From Halobacillus hunanensis (GTDB taxonomy: Bacteria > Bacillota > Bacilli > Bacillales > Halobacillaceae): 64,000 nucleotides of DNA. The stretch is taken from positions 248,001 to 312,000 of the forward strand of contig NZ_FVZB01000007.1 in NCBI RefSeq assembly GCF_900166655.1, given 5' to 3'. The translations under genes and the position numbers were made by a program. The stretch's first letter is position 1. Each line of letters begins with the position of its first letter. The notes under the pieces were generated by a model. The model had not been told where the DNA came from. It was given only the letters and a program-made list of their open reading frames with translations, and did not search any database. Positions 19,396 through 28,435 of this stretch are shown here, piece after piece.

Positions 19396-20559
19396 TTGCT
19401 GTATGCATACGATCATCATGGAAAACTTTGCTCGTTATATCAACTGTCCAGAAAACGCATTGAACAGGTGAGGCGCGAAGTGACGTACTATTGTCCCACC
19501 TGTAAAGAACCCCTTCAAATCCGTTCCGGCCTCCATCACATCCCGCACTTTGCTCATTTTCCAACCAGCCAGTGTGAACGAAAATCCCAAGGTGAGAGCG
19601 ACGATCACGAATCAGGAAAGTGGCTGCTTTTCAAATGGCTGAAAGATCAGGGGTACAAGGTTGAAATGGAGTATTTTATCAAGGAAATAAACCAGCGCCC
19701 TGATTTGTTCTTCATAAGTCGTGACAAGCGGCGAATTGCAATTGAACTGCAGTGTTCTACTATTCCCCCCGATATCATTGAAAAGCGAACAAACTGTTAT
19801 TACGAAGCAGGTATCTTTCCGCTATGGATTGTCGGGGGCCGACACTACCGGCGAAAAGGAAAGCATCAACTGCTGCACACGACCTTCCATCGCTCACTCC
19901 TTTATTACTTTCATCATTCTTACTGTATGTATTACTTAAACGTAAATGCCCAGTCGCTCATAATTGTCGATCATATACTCGGATTTCCGCATTCTTATTG
20001 CTTCGCCAGGTCCCGCACTAATTCGCTTAACTCTATTACCTTTCCTCAACTTTTCGTCCCGTCCAACTCTTCGATGAATTCCTATTTATATTTTTGGGAA
20101 AAATACTTGTTCAAACTCCGTACGTTCTATCAGAAATCAGTGGGAACTGAGGAGCGTCAATGGCGCCAGTTTCTGTACTTAAAAGGAAAGCATTTCTCGT
20201 TAATTCCTTCCGTCTGCTGTCTGCCTGTTCCGAGTCAGTCCATTTATCCTGTAAAAGTCTACATGTGGCAGACAAAGTTTGTCCTGAATTATTTTATAGA
20301 TCTACCCTTAGGAAGTTTAATAAAGCTCGGACATCGTGAAAAATGCCTGACCGTCAATCGTTATCAAACAGACCCTGTACAAGAATACTTACAATTACTT
20401 GAACAGATGGGATATGTAACAAAATCCCCTAAGGGAAATTGGATAAAACGAAAACAAATCACCTTTCCTACTCATATTAACCAGGCTTTGGAAGAAGATA
20501 AACTAGTGATGAATGTTTTAAAAAATATGGTGCCCAGACATAATAATGTATCGTTATAG
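19396..20559 (+). CDS. coiA: Competence protein CoiA
   Basis: CoiA takes part in processing or recombination of transforming DNA during competence. The start chosen is TTG 19396 (MLYAYDHHGKL), five bases after GGAGGTGA; an in-frame GTG at 19381 sits on the ribosome binding site. The 387 residues show a Cys-pair N-terminal domain (YCPTCKEPLQIRSGLHHIPHFAH) and then a nuclease-like core, RPDLFFISRDKRRIAIELQCS, with Asp and Glu-x-Gln of a PD-(D/E)xK fold. The C-terminal third is variable, as in the family. The gene is intact, implying retained transformation machinery, although no other competence gene is in the window. Confidence 0.9.
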   Translation: MLYAYDHHGKLCSLYQLSRKRIEQVRREVTYYCPTCKEPLQIRSGLHHIPHFAHFPTSQCERKSQGESDDHESGKWLLFKWLKDQGYKVEMEYFIKEINQRPDLFFISRDKRRIAIELQCSTIPPDIIEKRTNCYYEAGIFPLWIVGGRHYRRKGKHQLLHTTFHRSLLYYFHHSYCMYYLNVNAQSLIIVDHILGFPHSYCFARSRTNSLNSITFPQLFVPSNSSMNSYLYFWEKYLFKLRTFYQKSVGTEERQWRQFLYLKGKHFSLIPSVCCLPVPSQSIYPVKVYMWQTKFVLNYFIDLPLGSLIKLGHREKCLTVNRYQTDPVQEYLQLLEQMGYVTKSPKGNWIKRKQITFPTHINQALEEDKLVMNVLKNMVPRHNNVSL

Positions 20560-20625
20560 GAAGGATTTTTCACTAAAAGAATCGAATTTTTTAGATGGCG
20601 ACATAATTTGGAGGAGGATGTACAC

Positions 20626-22434
20626 ATGGCATCGACAACAAAGCAGTTACCAAAACGGGAAGAAATCCCTGAGGAATTAACATGGAATCTTGAGACGATT
20701 TTTGCGAGCGATGAAGAATGGTATAAGGAATTCGAGGAAATTAAGAAGCTGATTCCAGAGGTACAGGCTTTTAAAGATACCCTGGGAGATTCAGCGGAAC
20801 AGCTGTACCAGTTGTTAACGCTGCAGGATAAAGTATCAAACAGAATAGGAAAACTATTCACGTATGCCCATATGCGCAGTGATCAGGATACGGCTAATTC
20901 TCATTATCAAGAAATGAATGCGAAAGCGGAAAACCTTTTGACACAAGTTTCTTCTTCTATGAGTTTTATCGTTCCAGAGATTTTATCTCTCTCAGAAGAG
21001 AAGGTTAAGAGCTATATAAACGAGCACGAGAAATTGGAGCAGTATGAACATACGCTGCATGAAATTTTGAGAAGAAAAGAGCATGTACTTAGCGAAGAAG
21101 AGGAGAAGCTGTTATCAGGGTTCTCTGAGATTGCTTCAAGTCCTTCCCAGACATATGGAGCTCTTAGTAATGCCGATTTAACCTTCCCAACGATTAAGGA
21201 TGAAGAAGGAAATGAAGTAGACTTAACTCAAGGCCGTTTTGTAGGGTTTTTGAAATCTGAAGATCGTGAAGTAAGGCAGAATGCGTTTCAGGCCATGTAT
21301 GATACGTATGGATCGTTTAAAAATACATTTGCTTCTACTTTAAGCGGCCAAGTGAAAAAAGATAATTTCTTTGCGGAAGCGAAAAAGTATGAAAGTGCAC
21401 GGGAAGCGGCGCTGGATGGAAACAAAATTCCTGAATCCGTATATGATAATTTAATTGAGGCAGTGGAGGAACGGCTGCCGCTTATGCATCGTTATGTAGC
21501 GCTTCGTAAGAAAGTCCTTGAACTAGATGAATTACACATGTACGACTTGTACACACCGCTTGTGAAGGATGCTGAAATGGAGGTCTCCTATGAGGAAGCA
21601 CAACGGGTCGTTCTTAACGCACTAGAGCCGTTAGGCAAAGATTATGTGGACGTGGTAAGGAAAGGGCTGACGAGCCGCTGGATAGATGTCGAGGAGAATA
21701 AAGGGAAGCGGAGTGGAGCCTATTCCTCTGGACATTATGGCACAAATCCGTTTATTTTAATGAACTGGCAGGATGATGTCAATAACCTTTTCACATTGGC
21801 TCATGAACTGGGGCATTCGCTGCACAGTTATTATACTCATAATAACCAGCCATACCGGTACGGAAACTACTCCATTTTCGTAGCAGAAGTAGCTTCCACT
21901 TGTAATGAGGCATTGTTAAACGATCACCTCATGAAGAAAACGGATGATAAGAAGGAGAAACTGTATTTATTGAACAACTTCCTGGAAGGTTTCCGGGGTA
22001 CGGTTTTTCGGCAGACGATGTTTGCTGAATTTGAGCATGAAATTCATATTCAAGCACAAAAAGGTGAGGCATTAACAGCTGATAAACTGACACAGCTATA
22101 TTATGACTTGAATAAAAAATACTTTGGAACTGAGCTAGTTATTGATGAGGAGATCGGGTTAGAGTGGGCAAGAATTCCTCACTTCTACATGGGCTATTAT
22201 GTATATCAATACTCAACTGGATATGCTGCAGCCACAACCCTTGCTGAACAAATTCTGACTGAAGGGGAACCTGCTGTTGAAAGATACATGAGCTTCCTGA
22301 AGGCGGGGAGCAGTGATTACCCTATTGAAGTGTTGAAGAAGGCCGGGGTAGATATGACCTCAAAAGACCCTATTTTAAAAGCATTGGATGTATTTGAACA
22401 GAAACTTGATGAGATGGAAGAATTATTACAATAA
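20626..22434 (+). CDS. pepF: Oligoendopeptidase F
   Basis: M3B zinc metallopeptidase that cleaves short peptides in the cytoplasm; likely partner of peptide uptake by Opp. The start is ATG 20626 (MASTTKQLPKREEIPEE), eight bases after GGAGGAGG; an in-frame ATG-like start upstream overlaps that site. The 602 residues include the zinc motif HELGH in LAHELGHSLHSYY near residue 385-389, with the third ligand Glu in FVAEVASTCNE. The length is normal. A hairpin follows. Confidence 0.95.
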   Translation: MASTTKQLPKREEIPEELTWNLETIFASDEEWYKEFEEIKKLIPEVQAFKDTLGDSAEQLYQLLTLQDKVSNRIGKLFTYAHMRSDQDTANSHYQEMNAKAENLLTQVSSSMSFIVPEILSLSEEKVKSYINEHEKLEQYEHTLHEILRRKEHVLSEEEEKLLSGFSEIASSPSQTYGALSNADLTFPTIKDEEGNEVDLTQGRFVGFLKSEDREVRQNAFQAMYDTYGSFKNTFASTLSGQVKKDNFFAEAKKYESAREAALDGNKIPESVYDNLIEAVEERLPLMHRYVALRKKVLELDELHMYDLYTPLVKDAEMEVSYEEAQRVVLNALEPLGKDYVDVVRKGLTSRWIDVEENKGKRSGAYSSGHYGTNPFILMNWQDDVNNLFTLAHELGHSLHSYYTHNNQPYRYGNYSIFVAEVASTCNEALLNDHLMKKTDDKKEKLYLLNNFLEGFRGTVFRQTMFAEFEHEIHIQAQKGEALTADKLTQLYYDLNKKYFGTELVIDEEIGLEWARIPHFYMGYYVYQYSTGYAAATTLAEQILTEGEPAVERYMSFLKAGSSDYPIEVLKKAGVDMTSKDPILKALDVFEQKLDEMEELLQ

Positions 22435-22443
22435 GAATGAATG

Positions 22444-22484
22444 AACAAGCTGCCTCTTTGACTAAAGAAGCAGCTTGTTTCATT
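22444..22484. terminator. Terminator between pepF and a convergent small gene
   Basis: AACAAGCTGC and GCAGCTTGTT form the stem with further pairing of CTCTTTG/TAAAGAAG inside. T-rich sequence follows on the plus strand. Confidence 0.75.
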
Positions 22485-22659
22485 TTATAAATCCGCGAAA
22501 TTTCTTTCGGTGAAAGATTAAACTGACGAACATATAAATTGAAACGAATAGGAGAGGGGCGGAAATATATAACGGAAACAAGAGCATTAATCCGAAAATG
22601 TGAAAGAGAATTAGCAACAAAAATAAAGGGATGTAGCCCAAAATGACCCATCGTTTCAT
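22480..22659 (-). CDS. Small two-helix membrane protein
   Basis: Start at 22659 (MKRWVILGYIPLFLLLILFH) after AAAGGAGGTTTCTGTC, an excellent site; upstream in-frame codons lack one. The 59 residues form two hydrophobic helices (about 4-24 and 26-46) and a basic tail HRKKFRGFIK. No family is recognised. Its upstream region carries a cluster of palindromes at 22735-22777, so it may be regulated. Confidence 0.65.
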   Translation of the reverse strand: MKRWVILGYIPLFLLLILFHIFGLMLLFPLYISAPLLFVSIYMFVSLIFHRKKFRGFIK

Positions 22660-22734
22660 GACAGAAACCTCCTTTTTATTTACTTTATGAGCCAATCTCT
22701 AAATCATTCCCGGAAGTATTCTTCAATTGACAAC

Positions 22735-22777
22735 ATTGTGAACAATTGGCTGATCGCATTGTTCACTGTCCACAGTG
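22735..22777. promoter_or_regulatory. Nested palindromes upstream of the small membrane protein gene
   Basis: ATTGT-GA-ACAAT at 22735-22746, a perfect 9-base inverted repeat GTGAACAAT/ATTGTTCAC at 22738-22746 and 22758-22766, and CACTGT-CC-ACAGTG at 22764-22777 overlap each other. They sit between the spxH terminator and the start of the minus-strand membrane gene and resemble a multi-site operator. The regulator is not known. Confidence 0.5.
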
Positions 22778-22846
22778 TTGATATACTTAAATAGTGAAGA
22801 AATTCACATTAATGCTGTACTGTGTAACCAATCCCCCTAAAAATAG

Positions 22847-22875
22847 AAGCATTAGCAGTTGACTGCTAATGCTTC
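22847..22875 (-). terminator. Terminator of the yjbI-spxH transcript
   Basis: On the minus strand AAGCATTAGCAGT and ACTGCTAATGCTT pair perfectly and are followed by CTATTTTTAG. Confidence 0.8.
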
Positions 22876-22900
22876 CTACATAGTGTCTTCTATTTGTATG

Positions 22901-23788
22901 TTACGAACTGATATATTGCCAGAAAGTACCGTATTTCACTGGAACCTCCCGGACTTTTTGTCGTAACACTAACTTCTTCAATTCTTTTTTTGTCTGCTGT
23001 TCTGTCCAATCGTAGACGACGGATATTTCTTTGTTTGCGACAAAACGATAATGATGTAAAAAGTCTTCCAATTCAGGTTTTACTGCAGGCTTTGGATCCT
23101 TCTGAAGCATTTCTTTTAATACTTTCACGTAAACATCATATGAATAAAGGCCGGTAATCTTTAGTCCTGCATCTTCTTCAGATTCATTAAATACAACCAT
23201 CGTTGGTGTGGAATCTACATCCATCTCTTTTGTTAGTTTCAAATCACATCTCAGAGCTCTGTGTGCAGCATCCGCATGTAAGTCTTTTTTAAATTCACTC
23301 ACATCTAAACGACTCTTTCCAGCACATTCAATGAGAACATCTTCGTCCGAGATATCTTTTCTATCCAAAAAAACATATTCCTGCACTTTTCTAAGAAAAC
23401 GCATTCCAGCTTTCTTGCCCTGTAACTCCGCCGCCTTTACTGCTAGTGCTGTTACGAGAGGCGAGGATATCGGGTTTTCAATCCACACGTCTCCATCACA
23501 GCACATTCCTGTTCGTGTTCCTGTTTTATCCCATACTTTCTTGAGTATTTCTCGCTTTTCGGATTTAAACTGCTGCAGGGAAGCTAAATCTCCGCTAATG
23601 ATGGGACGAATTGTAAAGAAACGTCCGTATTCGATCGTGAGCTTTTTTAAAAACGGTTCAATCGACCAGCATTCAGGACAGAGAGGATCAATGAATACAT
23701 AAATCTCAATAGGCCGCTTTAGCAAATCGAAATAACCACTAGCGGTATTCTGTTTCCCTGAAGGACTGCTCGTACTTTTCCAACTCAC
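22901..23788 (-). CDS. spxH: ClpXP adaptor protein SpxH (YjbH)
   Basis: SpxH binds Spx and speeds its degradation by ClpXP. The 295-residue protein is a thioredoxin/DsbA-like fold with IDPLCPECWSIEP (CPEC) near residue 37 and a His/Cys-containing N-terminal part. The later VDSTPTMVVFNE is the cis-Pro region of the fold. The length matches B. subtilis YjbH (about 299). The start overlaps the stop of the truncated haemoglobin gene by four bases, so they are translated together, as in B. subtilis yjbIH. Confidence 0.93.
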   Translation of the reverse strand: MSWKSTSSPSGKQNTASGYFDLLKRPIEIYVFIDPLCPECWSIEPFLKKLTIEYGRFFTIRPIISGDLASLQQFKSEKREILKKVWDKTGTRTGMCCDGDVWIENPISSPLVTALAVKAAELQGKKAGMRFLRKVQEYVFLDRKDISDEDVLIECAGKSRLDVSEFKKDLHADAAHRALRCDLKLTKEMDVDSTPTMVVFNESEEDAGLKITGLYSYDVYVKVLKEMLQKDPKPAVKPELEDFLHHYRFVANKEISVVYDWTEQQTKKELKKLVLRQKVREVPVKYGTFWQYISS

Positions 23789-24186
23789 ATCGATTCTCCT
23801 TTCTCATCTTCTGGTGTATTCATCATATGGTTAGCTGTCATAGTTAAGCGTTCAAACATGAATTGACGGTATGGGTCTTGAATGTCAGCTTCTTCGAGTG
23901 CTTTTGCCATGCAGGACAGCCATGCATCTTTTCTTGTTGGAGTGATCTCAAATGGGAGATGTCGTGCTCTTAGCATCGGGTGACCGTGCTCCTGAATATA
24001 AAGAGGGGGACCTCCGAAAAATTGGGTTAAAAATTGTTTCTGTTTGCGAGCGGTTTCCGTTAAATCATCCGGGAAAATAGGGATGAGGTCAGGATGCTGG
24101 CTGACGTGTCGATAAAAACAATTTACTAACACATTTATTTTGTCTTCGCCTATAGCTTCATAAATGCTGCCGGGTTTTTCGTTCAT
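23785..24186 (-). CDS. yjbI: Group II truncated haemoglobin YjbI
   Basis: Haem-binding oxygen or NO-reactive protein. The 133 residues carry the trHbII hallmarks: FYRHVSQHPDL (helix B Tyr), TQFFGGPPLY with a Gly-Gly turn, and MLRARHLPF, whose His is the proximal haem ligand. The C-terminal MFERLTMTANHMMN closes the fold. It is the first gene of a two-gene operon with spxH, an old and conserved pairing that links redox or NO sensing to Spx turnover; the link is inference. The ribosome binding site is AAGGAAGGGATT. Confidence 0.92.
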   Translation of the reverse strand: MNEKPGSIYEAIGEDKINVLVNCFYRHVSQHPDLIPIFPDDLTETARKQKQFLTQFFGGPPLYIQEHGHPMLRARHLPFEITPTRKDAWLSCMAKALEEADIQDPYRQFMFERLTMTANHMMNTPEDEKGESM

Positions 24187-24241
24187 ATAATCCCTTCCTT
24201 GTCTGTTTATTCATTTTAGCAACGGTGAAGGTGAACGGCAA

Positions 24242-24823
24242 CTATTCTGATTTTAGTTTGGCCTGAAAGAACCTTTTTATTTTATTATCTGTCGCTCGTT
24301 TAGGAATGTGATTAGTGCTTAAAATATCTTCAAAGACTTGCTCCCCCTGCTGTTTAGAGCTTGCTTCTAATTCCAGTTCATAATCAGATTGCCCACAGTA
24401 AAAACTGTGATCCAAAACGACTAGTGTATCGTTGTATGCACGCTCTTGTCTTTTGGTAGTCAGAGCTCCGATGTAACACAGGTCGGAAACTGAAACTCCG
24501 AGTTGCTCTAACTGTCTGTTGACTTCGGGCGGTGCAGACAACTGATTCTTAAGCCAGAGCCCGGCTTCTGCTTCTGACAGGGTATGGTGCGTTTCCAAAA
24601 GGCCATCAGGGTGAGGCTCCTTCAAGGTCAGCGTCCATGTGTCATCCTTTTGTCTTATTCTTAAAGCTGCTCCCTTATCGCGCAGCTGGTAGTCATCTGT
24701 TTCAAAATAATAATTTGTTTGTTCCACCTGTTCAATCGCGGCAAAATCAAGTTGTGTGTAAAGCTTGTGGTATTCTTCCTCTGTTAACAGGTTCTTAAAT
24801 TCAATTTCAATTTCTTGTGCCAT
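24242..24823 (-). CDS. yjbK: CYTH domain protein YjbK
   Basis: The start ATG at 24823 begins MAQEIEIEFKNLLTEEEY and is preceded by AAGGAGAGGTGA; a GTG four codons earlier is an alternative. The 193 residues have the CYTH signature ExExK (EIEIEFKN) and alternating charged residues (RIRQKDDTWTLTLKEP, LVVLDHSFYCGQSDYELELEAS) that line the tunnel of triphosphate-processing enzymes. YjbK relatives hydrolyse or bind inorganic triphosphate; activity here is inferred. It is divergent from relQ. B. subtilis yjbL, normally next to it, is absent. Confidence 0.9.
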   Translation of the reverse strand: MAQEIEIEFKNLLTEEEYHKLYTQLDFAAIEQVEQTNYYFETDDYQLRDKGAALRIRQKDDTWTLTLKEPHPDGLLETHHTLSEAEAGLWLKNQLSAPPEVNRQLEQLGVSVSDLCYIGALTTKRQERAYNDTLVVLDHSFYCGQSDYELELEASSKQQGEQVFEDILSTNHIPKRATDNKIKRFFQAKLKSE

Positions 24824-24992
24824 AATATGTGTCACCTCTCCTTTAATTATGATTTATAATAGGTTAGAATTGCAAAGGTTAGCCATTATCCATGAGTTAA
24901 ATTCTGGTGATGGAAAAAGATTGTGATACAATGTTTATGAGTCTAAACACACATATGAAATATTTAGTTTGGTACATAAAGGTGGTGCTCGA

Positions 24993-25631
24993 ATGAATTG
25001 GGATACTTTTTTAGCACCTTATGCGCAGGTAGTTGACGAACTTAAGGTTAAATTAAAGGGAATGCGGCAACAATTTGAATATGAACGAGAACAATCTCCC
25101 ATTGAATTTGTCACAGGGAGAGTAAAGCCCAAGACAAGTATTTTGGAGAAAGCACACAGAAAAGCCATTAATCCCGAAGACATGAGGGAAGAGCTCCAGG
25201 ATATTGCCGGAGTGAGAGTGGTTTGCCAATTTGTAGATGATATTTATTCTGTCGTCACAATGTTGAGGAATCGCAACGATTTCTCCATTGTAGAAGAAAA
25301 GGATTATATAACTGAAAAGAAGGAAAGTGGATACCGGTCTTATCACATGATCATTCAGTATCCGGTTGAAACGATTCATGGAAAGAGAATGGTATTGGCC
25401 GAGATTCAAATTCGGACTTTAGCGATGAATTTCTGGGCCACGAATGAACACTCGCTTAATTATAAATATGCAGGTAAGATTCCAACTGATATTCAGGCAC
25501 GTTTAAAGCGTGCGGGTGAGGCAGCCTTTTTACTCGATGAAGAAATGTCAAAGATCAAGCACGAAGTCCAGGAAGCCCAAAAAATATTTAATCGCAAAGA
25601 AGATCAGAAGAGAAAAACGAAGAAATCGTAG
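24993..25631 (+). CDS. relQ: Small alarmone synthetase RelQ (SAS1)
   Basis: RelQ makes (p)ppGpp or pGpp by pyrophosphate transfer from ATP to GTP or GDP. The start at 24993 (MNWDTFLAPYAQVVDELKVK) follows AAGGTGGTG and gives 212 residues, matching B. subtilis YjbM (211). The synthetase domain is clear: SPIEFVTGRVKPKTSILEKAHRK, DIAGVRVVCQFVDDIY and EKKESGYRSYHMIIQYP, then VEIQIRT-like AEIQIRTLAMNFWATNEHSLNYK. There is no hydrolase or regulatory domain. It leads a relQ-nadF-yjbO operon with 15-base and overlapping junctions. Confidence 0.95.
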   Translation: MNWDTFLAPYAQVVDELKVKLKGMRQQFEYEREQSPIEFVTGRVKPKTSILEKAHRKAINPEDMREELQDIAGVRVVCQFVDDIYSVVTMLRNRNDFSIVEEKDYITEKKESGYRSYHMIIQYPVETIHGKRMVLAEIQIRTLAMNFWATNEHSLNYKYAGKIPTDIQARLKRAGEAAFLLDEEMSKIKHEVQEAQKIFNRKEDQKRKTKKS

Positions 25632-25646
25632 AGGGGTGGAAGGCAA

Positions 25647-26456
25647 ATGAAATTCTCAATACTCTCAAAAGGAGATAAAAAGTCGAACGAAATCCGTACA
25701 AAAATCAAGAGTTACCTGACTGAGTTTAATTTGGAGTATGATGAGGAGGAGCCCGATCTCGCGATTTCAGTCGGCGGGGATGGAACACTATTGGAAGCGT
25801 TCCATACGTACGTTCACCGGCTCGATCAAACTGCCTTCATTGGGGTACACACCGGTCATTTGGGCTTCTATGCGGACTGGATGCCGGAAGAGTTAGAGAA
25901 ATTGATTATTGAAATCGCACGTACTCCATTTCAAGTTGTTGAATACCCGCTCCTTGAAGTAACGATTCGACCTAAGGGTGGAGGGGCAGAAGATCGTTAC
26001 CTGGCCCTCAATGAGTGTGCTATAAAGACATCAGAAGGCTCTGTCGTATTTGATATCGAAATCAAAGGAGATCACTTTGAAACCTTTCGCGGAGATGGCC
26101 TTTGTATTTCCACCCCTTCAGGAAGTACCGCGTATAATAAGGCCCTGGGCGGAGCGATTCTTCATCCTTCGCTTGAAGCGATTCAAATTGCCGAGATGGC
26201 CTCGATCAATAACCGTGTCTTCCGGACGATCGGTTCACCGCTCGTTTTACCCGGTCATCATACGTGCCTTCTGAAACCGTTGAATGAGCGCAGCTTTTTA
26301 TTTACGATTGACCATATTACGAGAACTTACAAAGACGTAAAATCGATTCAATGTCGTGTTGCGAAAGAGCGAGTGCGATTCGCCCGTTTCCGCCCATTCC
26401 CGTTTTGGAAAAGAGTTCATGATTCCTTTGTCGCGGATGATTATACACCTGAATGA
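25647..26456 (+). CDS. nadF: NAD kinase
   Basis: Phosphorylates NAD to NADP in the cytoplasm. The 269 residues carry the catalytic [11 protein letters not shown] near residue 45-55, [18 protein letters not shown] and the NAD-binding [18 protein letters not shown]. The length fits the short NAD kinases of Bacillus (PpnKA/NadF, 266). The ribosome binding site is GAGGGGTGGAAGG, 15 bases after relQ. The stop overlaps the next start by four bases. Confidence 0.95.
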   Translation: MKFSILSKGDKKSNEIRTKIKSYLTEFNLEYDEEEPDLAISVGGDGTLLEAFHTYVHRLDQTAFIGVHTGHLGFYADWMPEELEKLIIEIARTPFQVVEYPLLEVTIRPKGGGAEDRYLALNECAIKTSEGSVVFDIEIKGDHFETFRGDGLCISTPSGSTAYNKALGGAILHPSLEAIQIAEMASINNRVFRTIGSPLVLPGHHTCLLKPLNERSFLFTIDHITRTYKDVKSIQCRVAKERVRFARFRPFPFWKRVHDSFVADDYTPE

Positions 26457-27331
26457 GTTACCAGAAGGAGTGGACCATTGAGCAAAAATTTGCAGGGAAA
26501 ACCGTTCAGAGTTTTCTAAGAGAGGAAGCGCTTTTTTCCAGACAACTGTTAAAAAACGTTAAGACTGGAGGCGCAGTGTTAGTGAACGATACTGCAGTTC
26601 CTATTTCTACTACATTATCAGCCGCCGACCGATTAACGGTCTTATTTCCTGCAGAAGTACGTTCAAAGGTTCTGATCCCGGAGCCCGTCCCGCTTCAGGT
26701 TGTGTATGAGGACGAAGATGTTCTTATACTTGATAAACCAGCTGGAATGGCGGTGTCGCCCACTGCTGATCACCGTTCTGGAACGCTCGCAAATGGGATC
26801 GTATATGATTATGATCAGAAGGGCTATGACTATACGGTCCATATTGTCACGAGGCTGGACCGAGATACATCTGGCCTGCTTCTTGTTGCCAAACAGCAGT
26901 ACAGCCATGGAAAACTATCTGCAGCTGGAGAGATCAAAAGGGATTATACAGCGCTAGTACAAGGAAGACTCTCACCTTCATCAGGTATGATTACGGCCCC
27001 AATCGGAAGAAAAGCCGGGTCGATTATTGAGCGGGAGATTACCCCACATGGGAAGAAAGCAGTCACGGAGTATGGGGTGACAGAAGTGTTAGCAACTGCT
27101 AGCCTAGTTCATATTCGATTACATACAGGGCGCACCCACCAAATTCGAGTTCATATGAGCTATCTGGGCCATCCATTGGTCGGGGATACGCTATATGGGG
27201 CATCTGGCTCGAATATAGCAAAAGGACATGCGTTACATTGTCATCGCTTAGCGTTTAACCATCCTTCTACTGGAGAAGAAATTAGCTTTATGTCTGCACC
27301 CCCTCAAGTATGGTGGGATCCGGAAATTTAA
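26453..27331 (+). CDS. yjbO: RluD-type RNA pseudouridine synthase (YjbO)
   Basis: Converts uridine to pseudouridine in RNA; the target RNA is not deducible. The 292 residues begin with an S4-like region ([27 protein letters not shown]), then the catalytic domain with [18 protein letters not shown], whose first Asp is the nucleophile, plus [21 protein letters not shown]. It starts inside the end of nadF (ATGA overlap) and ends the operon. Confidence 0.92.
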   Translation: MSYQKEWTIEQKFAGKTVQSFLREEALFSRQLLKNVKTGGAVLVNDTAVPISTTLSAADRLTVLFPAEVRSKVLIPEPVPLQVVYEDEDVLILDKPAGMAVSPTADHRSGTLANGIVYDYDQKGYDYTVHIVTRLDRDTSGLLLVAKQQYSHGKLSAAGEIKRDYTALVQGRLSPSSGMITAPIGRKAGSIIEREITPHGKKAVTEYGVTEVLATASLVHIRLHTGRTHQIRVHMSYLGHPLVGDTLYGASGSNIAKGHALHCHRLAFNHPSTGEEISFMSAPPQVWWDPEI

Positions 27332-27349
27332 GGGCTGGGACAAGCAGGA

Positions 27350-27470
27350 TGGTTAAGGCATTATGATTGTGCGTTAAGTTGTTATTACTTAGAGCTAGGA
27401 GAGTATATTTTGAGATAGGTCACTATCTTTTTGAGACAGGGTTTATCTTACCACGCTAGGTCACTATAAA
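27350..27470. repeat. Intergenic array A of imperfect 21-bp units
   Basis: Six units with the anchor words GCATTA (27358), TTGTTA (27379), AGAGTA (27400), TCACTA (27420), GGTTTA (27440) and TCACTA (27461) recur every 20-21 bases. The best units read GAGATAGGTCACTATCTTTT. It aligns unit by unit with array B at 33.48-33.60 kb. A copy of GGGCTGGGACAAG, the end word of the inverted-repeat element at 43.3 kb, precedes it at 27332-27344. No ribosome binding site or open frame runs through it. Confidence 0.65.
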
Positions 27471-27490
27471 GTACTCATGTTAAAAATAGA

Positions 27491-27525
27491 AGGAGCGGCT
27501 TGCAGATGATGCAGCCGCTCCTTCT
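27491..27525 (+). terminator. Terminator of the relQ-nadF-yjbO operon
   Basis: GAAGGAGCGGCT and AGCCGCTCCTTC form a perfect 12-base stem, followed by TTGCTTTTTC. It lies about 160 bases after the yjbO stop, beyond array A, so the array would be transcribed. Confidence 0.75.
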
Positions 27526-27615
27526 TGCTTTTTCGTTATTCAACTGCAAGAGACTTCACAAAGTTGTTACCTTACGAATCGTAAAGAGAATTCCACTCAA
27601 GCAACGCCTCAGCTT

Positions 27616-28356
27616 TCACGCATGATAATTGAACTTTTCCTCGACAAATGGCATCGAGGAGGGGACACTTACGATCTCTTCCTCCGGGAGACGGAAAGCC
27701 GTTAGTTGATTGCCGAATACACAGCCTGTATCAATATTGACGGTGCGATTAACGAAACGTGGCTCATACACGGGAGTGTGTCCGTACACAATCCATGTAT
27801 CGGCCTTGTAAGTTTGTGCCCAGTCTCTACGCTCAGGGCGTCCGTCTGGAAGCTTCTCCCCTGTGATATCTCCATACAGTACAAATGTTCTAATCCGCTT
27901 GTTTTCCTTGCCGATATCCTCAGCACGAATGCCAGCATGAGCCACCACCGCCCCGACTTCTGGGAGCTGTAGATACAGTGGAGATGTTTCAACTAGTTCC
28001 ATAAACATCTGTTTGACTTCTTGCTGTTCTGCTTCAGAAAGGTTGCGATATTCCGCTGTTGTGGTTTCAAGTCCGTGTTTCTCTTGAACAGGATTTCCTA
28101 GAAAGAAGCGGTATAACTTGCTGCAATGGTTGCCGGGTACGTACAGAGCAAGCTTTTGTTTGATCACTAACTGGTAGACAAACCGAATGGTCTCAATGGA
28201 ACGGGGACCGCGGTCGGTAATATCGCCTACAAAGACTGGCACTCGCCCTTCTGGGTGAACTGGGAGGTTGTCTTCCCATTCGTAGCCGAGTACATTAAAT
28301 ATATCAATTAGTTCATCGAGACAACCATGCACATCTCCGATCACATCTACTTGCAT
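27616..28356 (-). CDS. prpE: Bis(5'-nucleosyl)-tetraphosphatase PrpE
   Basis: Calcineurin-like phosphoesterase that splits Ap4A and can dephosphorylate phosphotyrosine in B. subtilis. The start at 28356 ([20 protein letters not shown]) follows AAGGAGGATT; the frame extends upstream without a site. The 246 residues show [25 protein letters not shown] and later VAHAGIR and YGHTPV, which hold the metal-binding Asp, His and Asn residues. It lies between convergent yjbO and the rodA-like gene, as prpE does near this locus in Bacillus. Confidence 0.93.
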   Translation of the reverse strand: MQVDVIGDVHGCLDELIDIFNVLGYEWEDNLPVHPEGRVPVFVGDITDRGPRSIETIRFVYQLVIKQKLALYVPGNHCSKLYRFFLGNPVQEKHGLETTTAEYRNLSEAEQQEVKQMFMELVETSPLYLQLPEVGAVVAHAGIRAEDIGKENKRIRTFVLYGDITGEKLPDGRPERRDWAQTYKADTWIVYGHTPVYEPRFVNRTVNIDTGCVFGNQLTAFRLPEEEIVSVPSSMPFVEEKFNYHA

Positions 28357-28392
28357 AATAATCCTCCTTGTCCGGAAAATACCGTCTGAAAG

Positions 28393-28429
28393 CAAAAAAA
28401 GGTGGATTATTAGAGCTTTCCACCTTTTC
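28393..28429 (-). terminator. Terminator after the rodA-like gene
   Basis: On the minus strand GGTGGAAAGCTC and an opposing ATCCACC form the stem, followed by TTTTTTTGC, just before prpE. Confidence 0.7.
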
Positions 28430-28435
28430 GCATTT

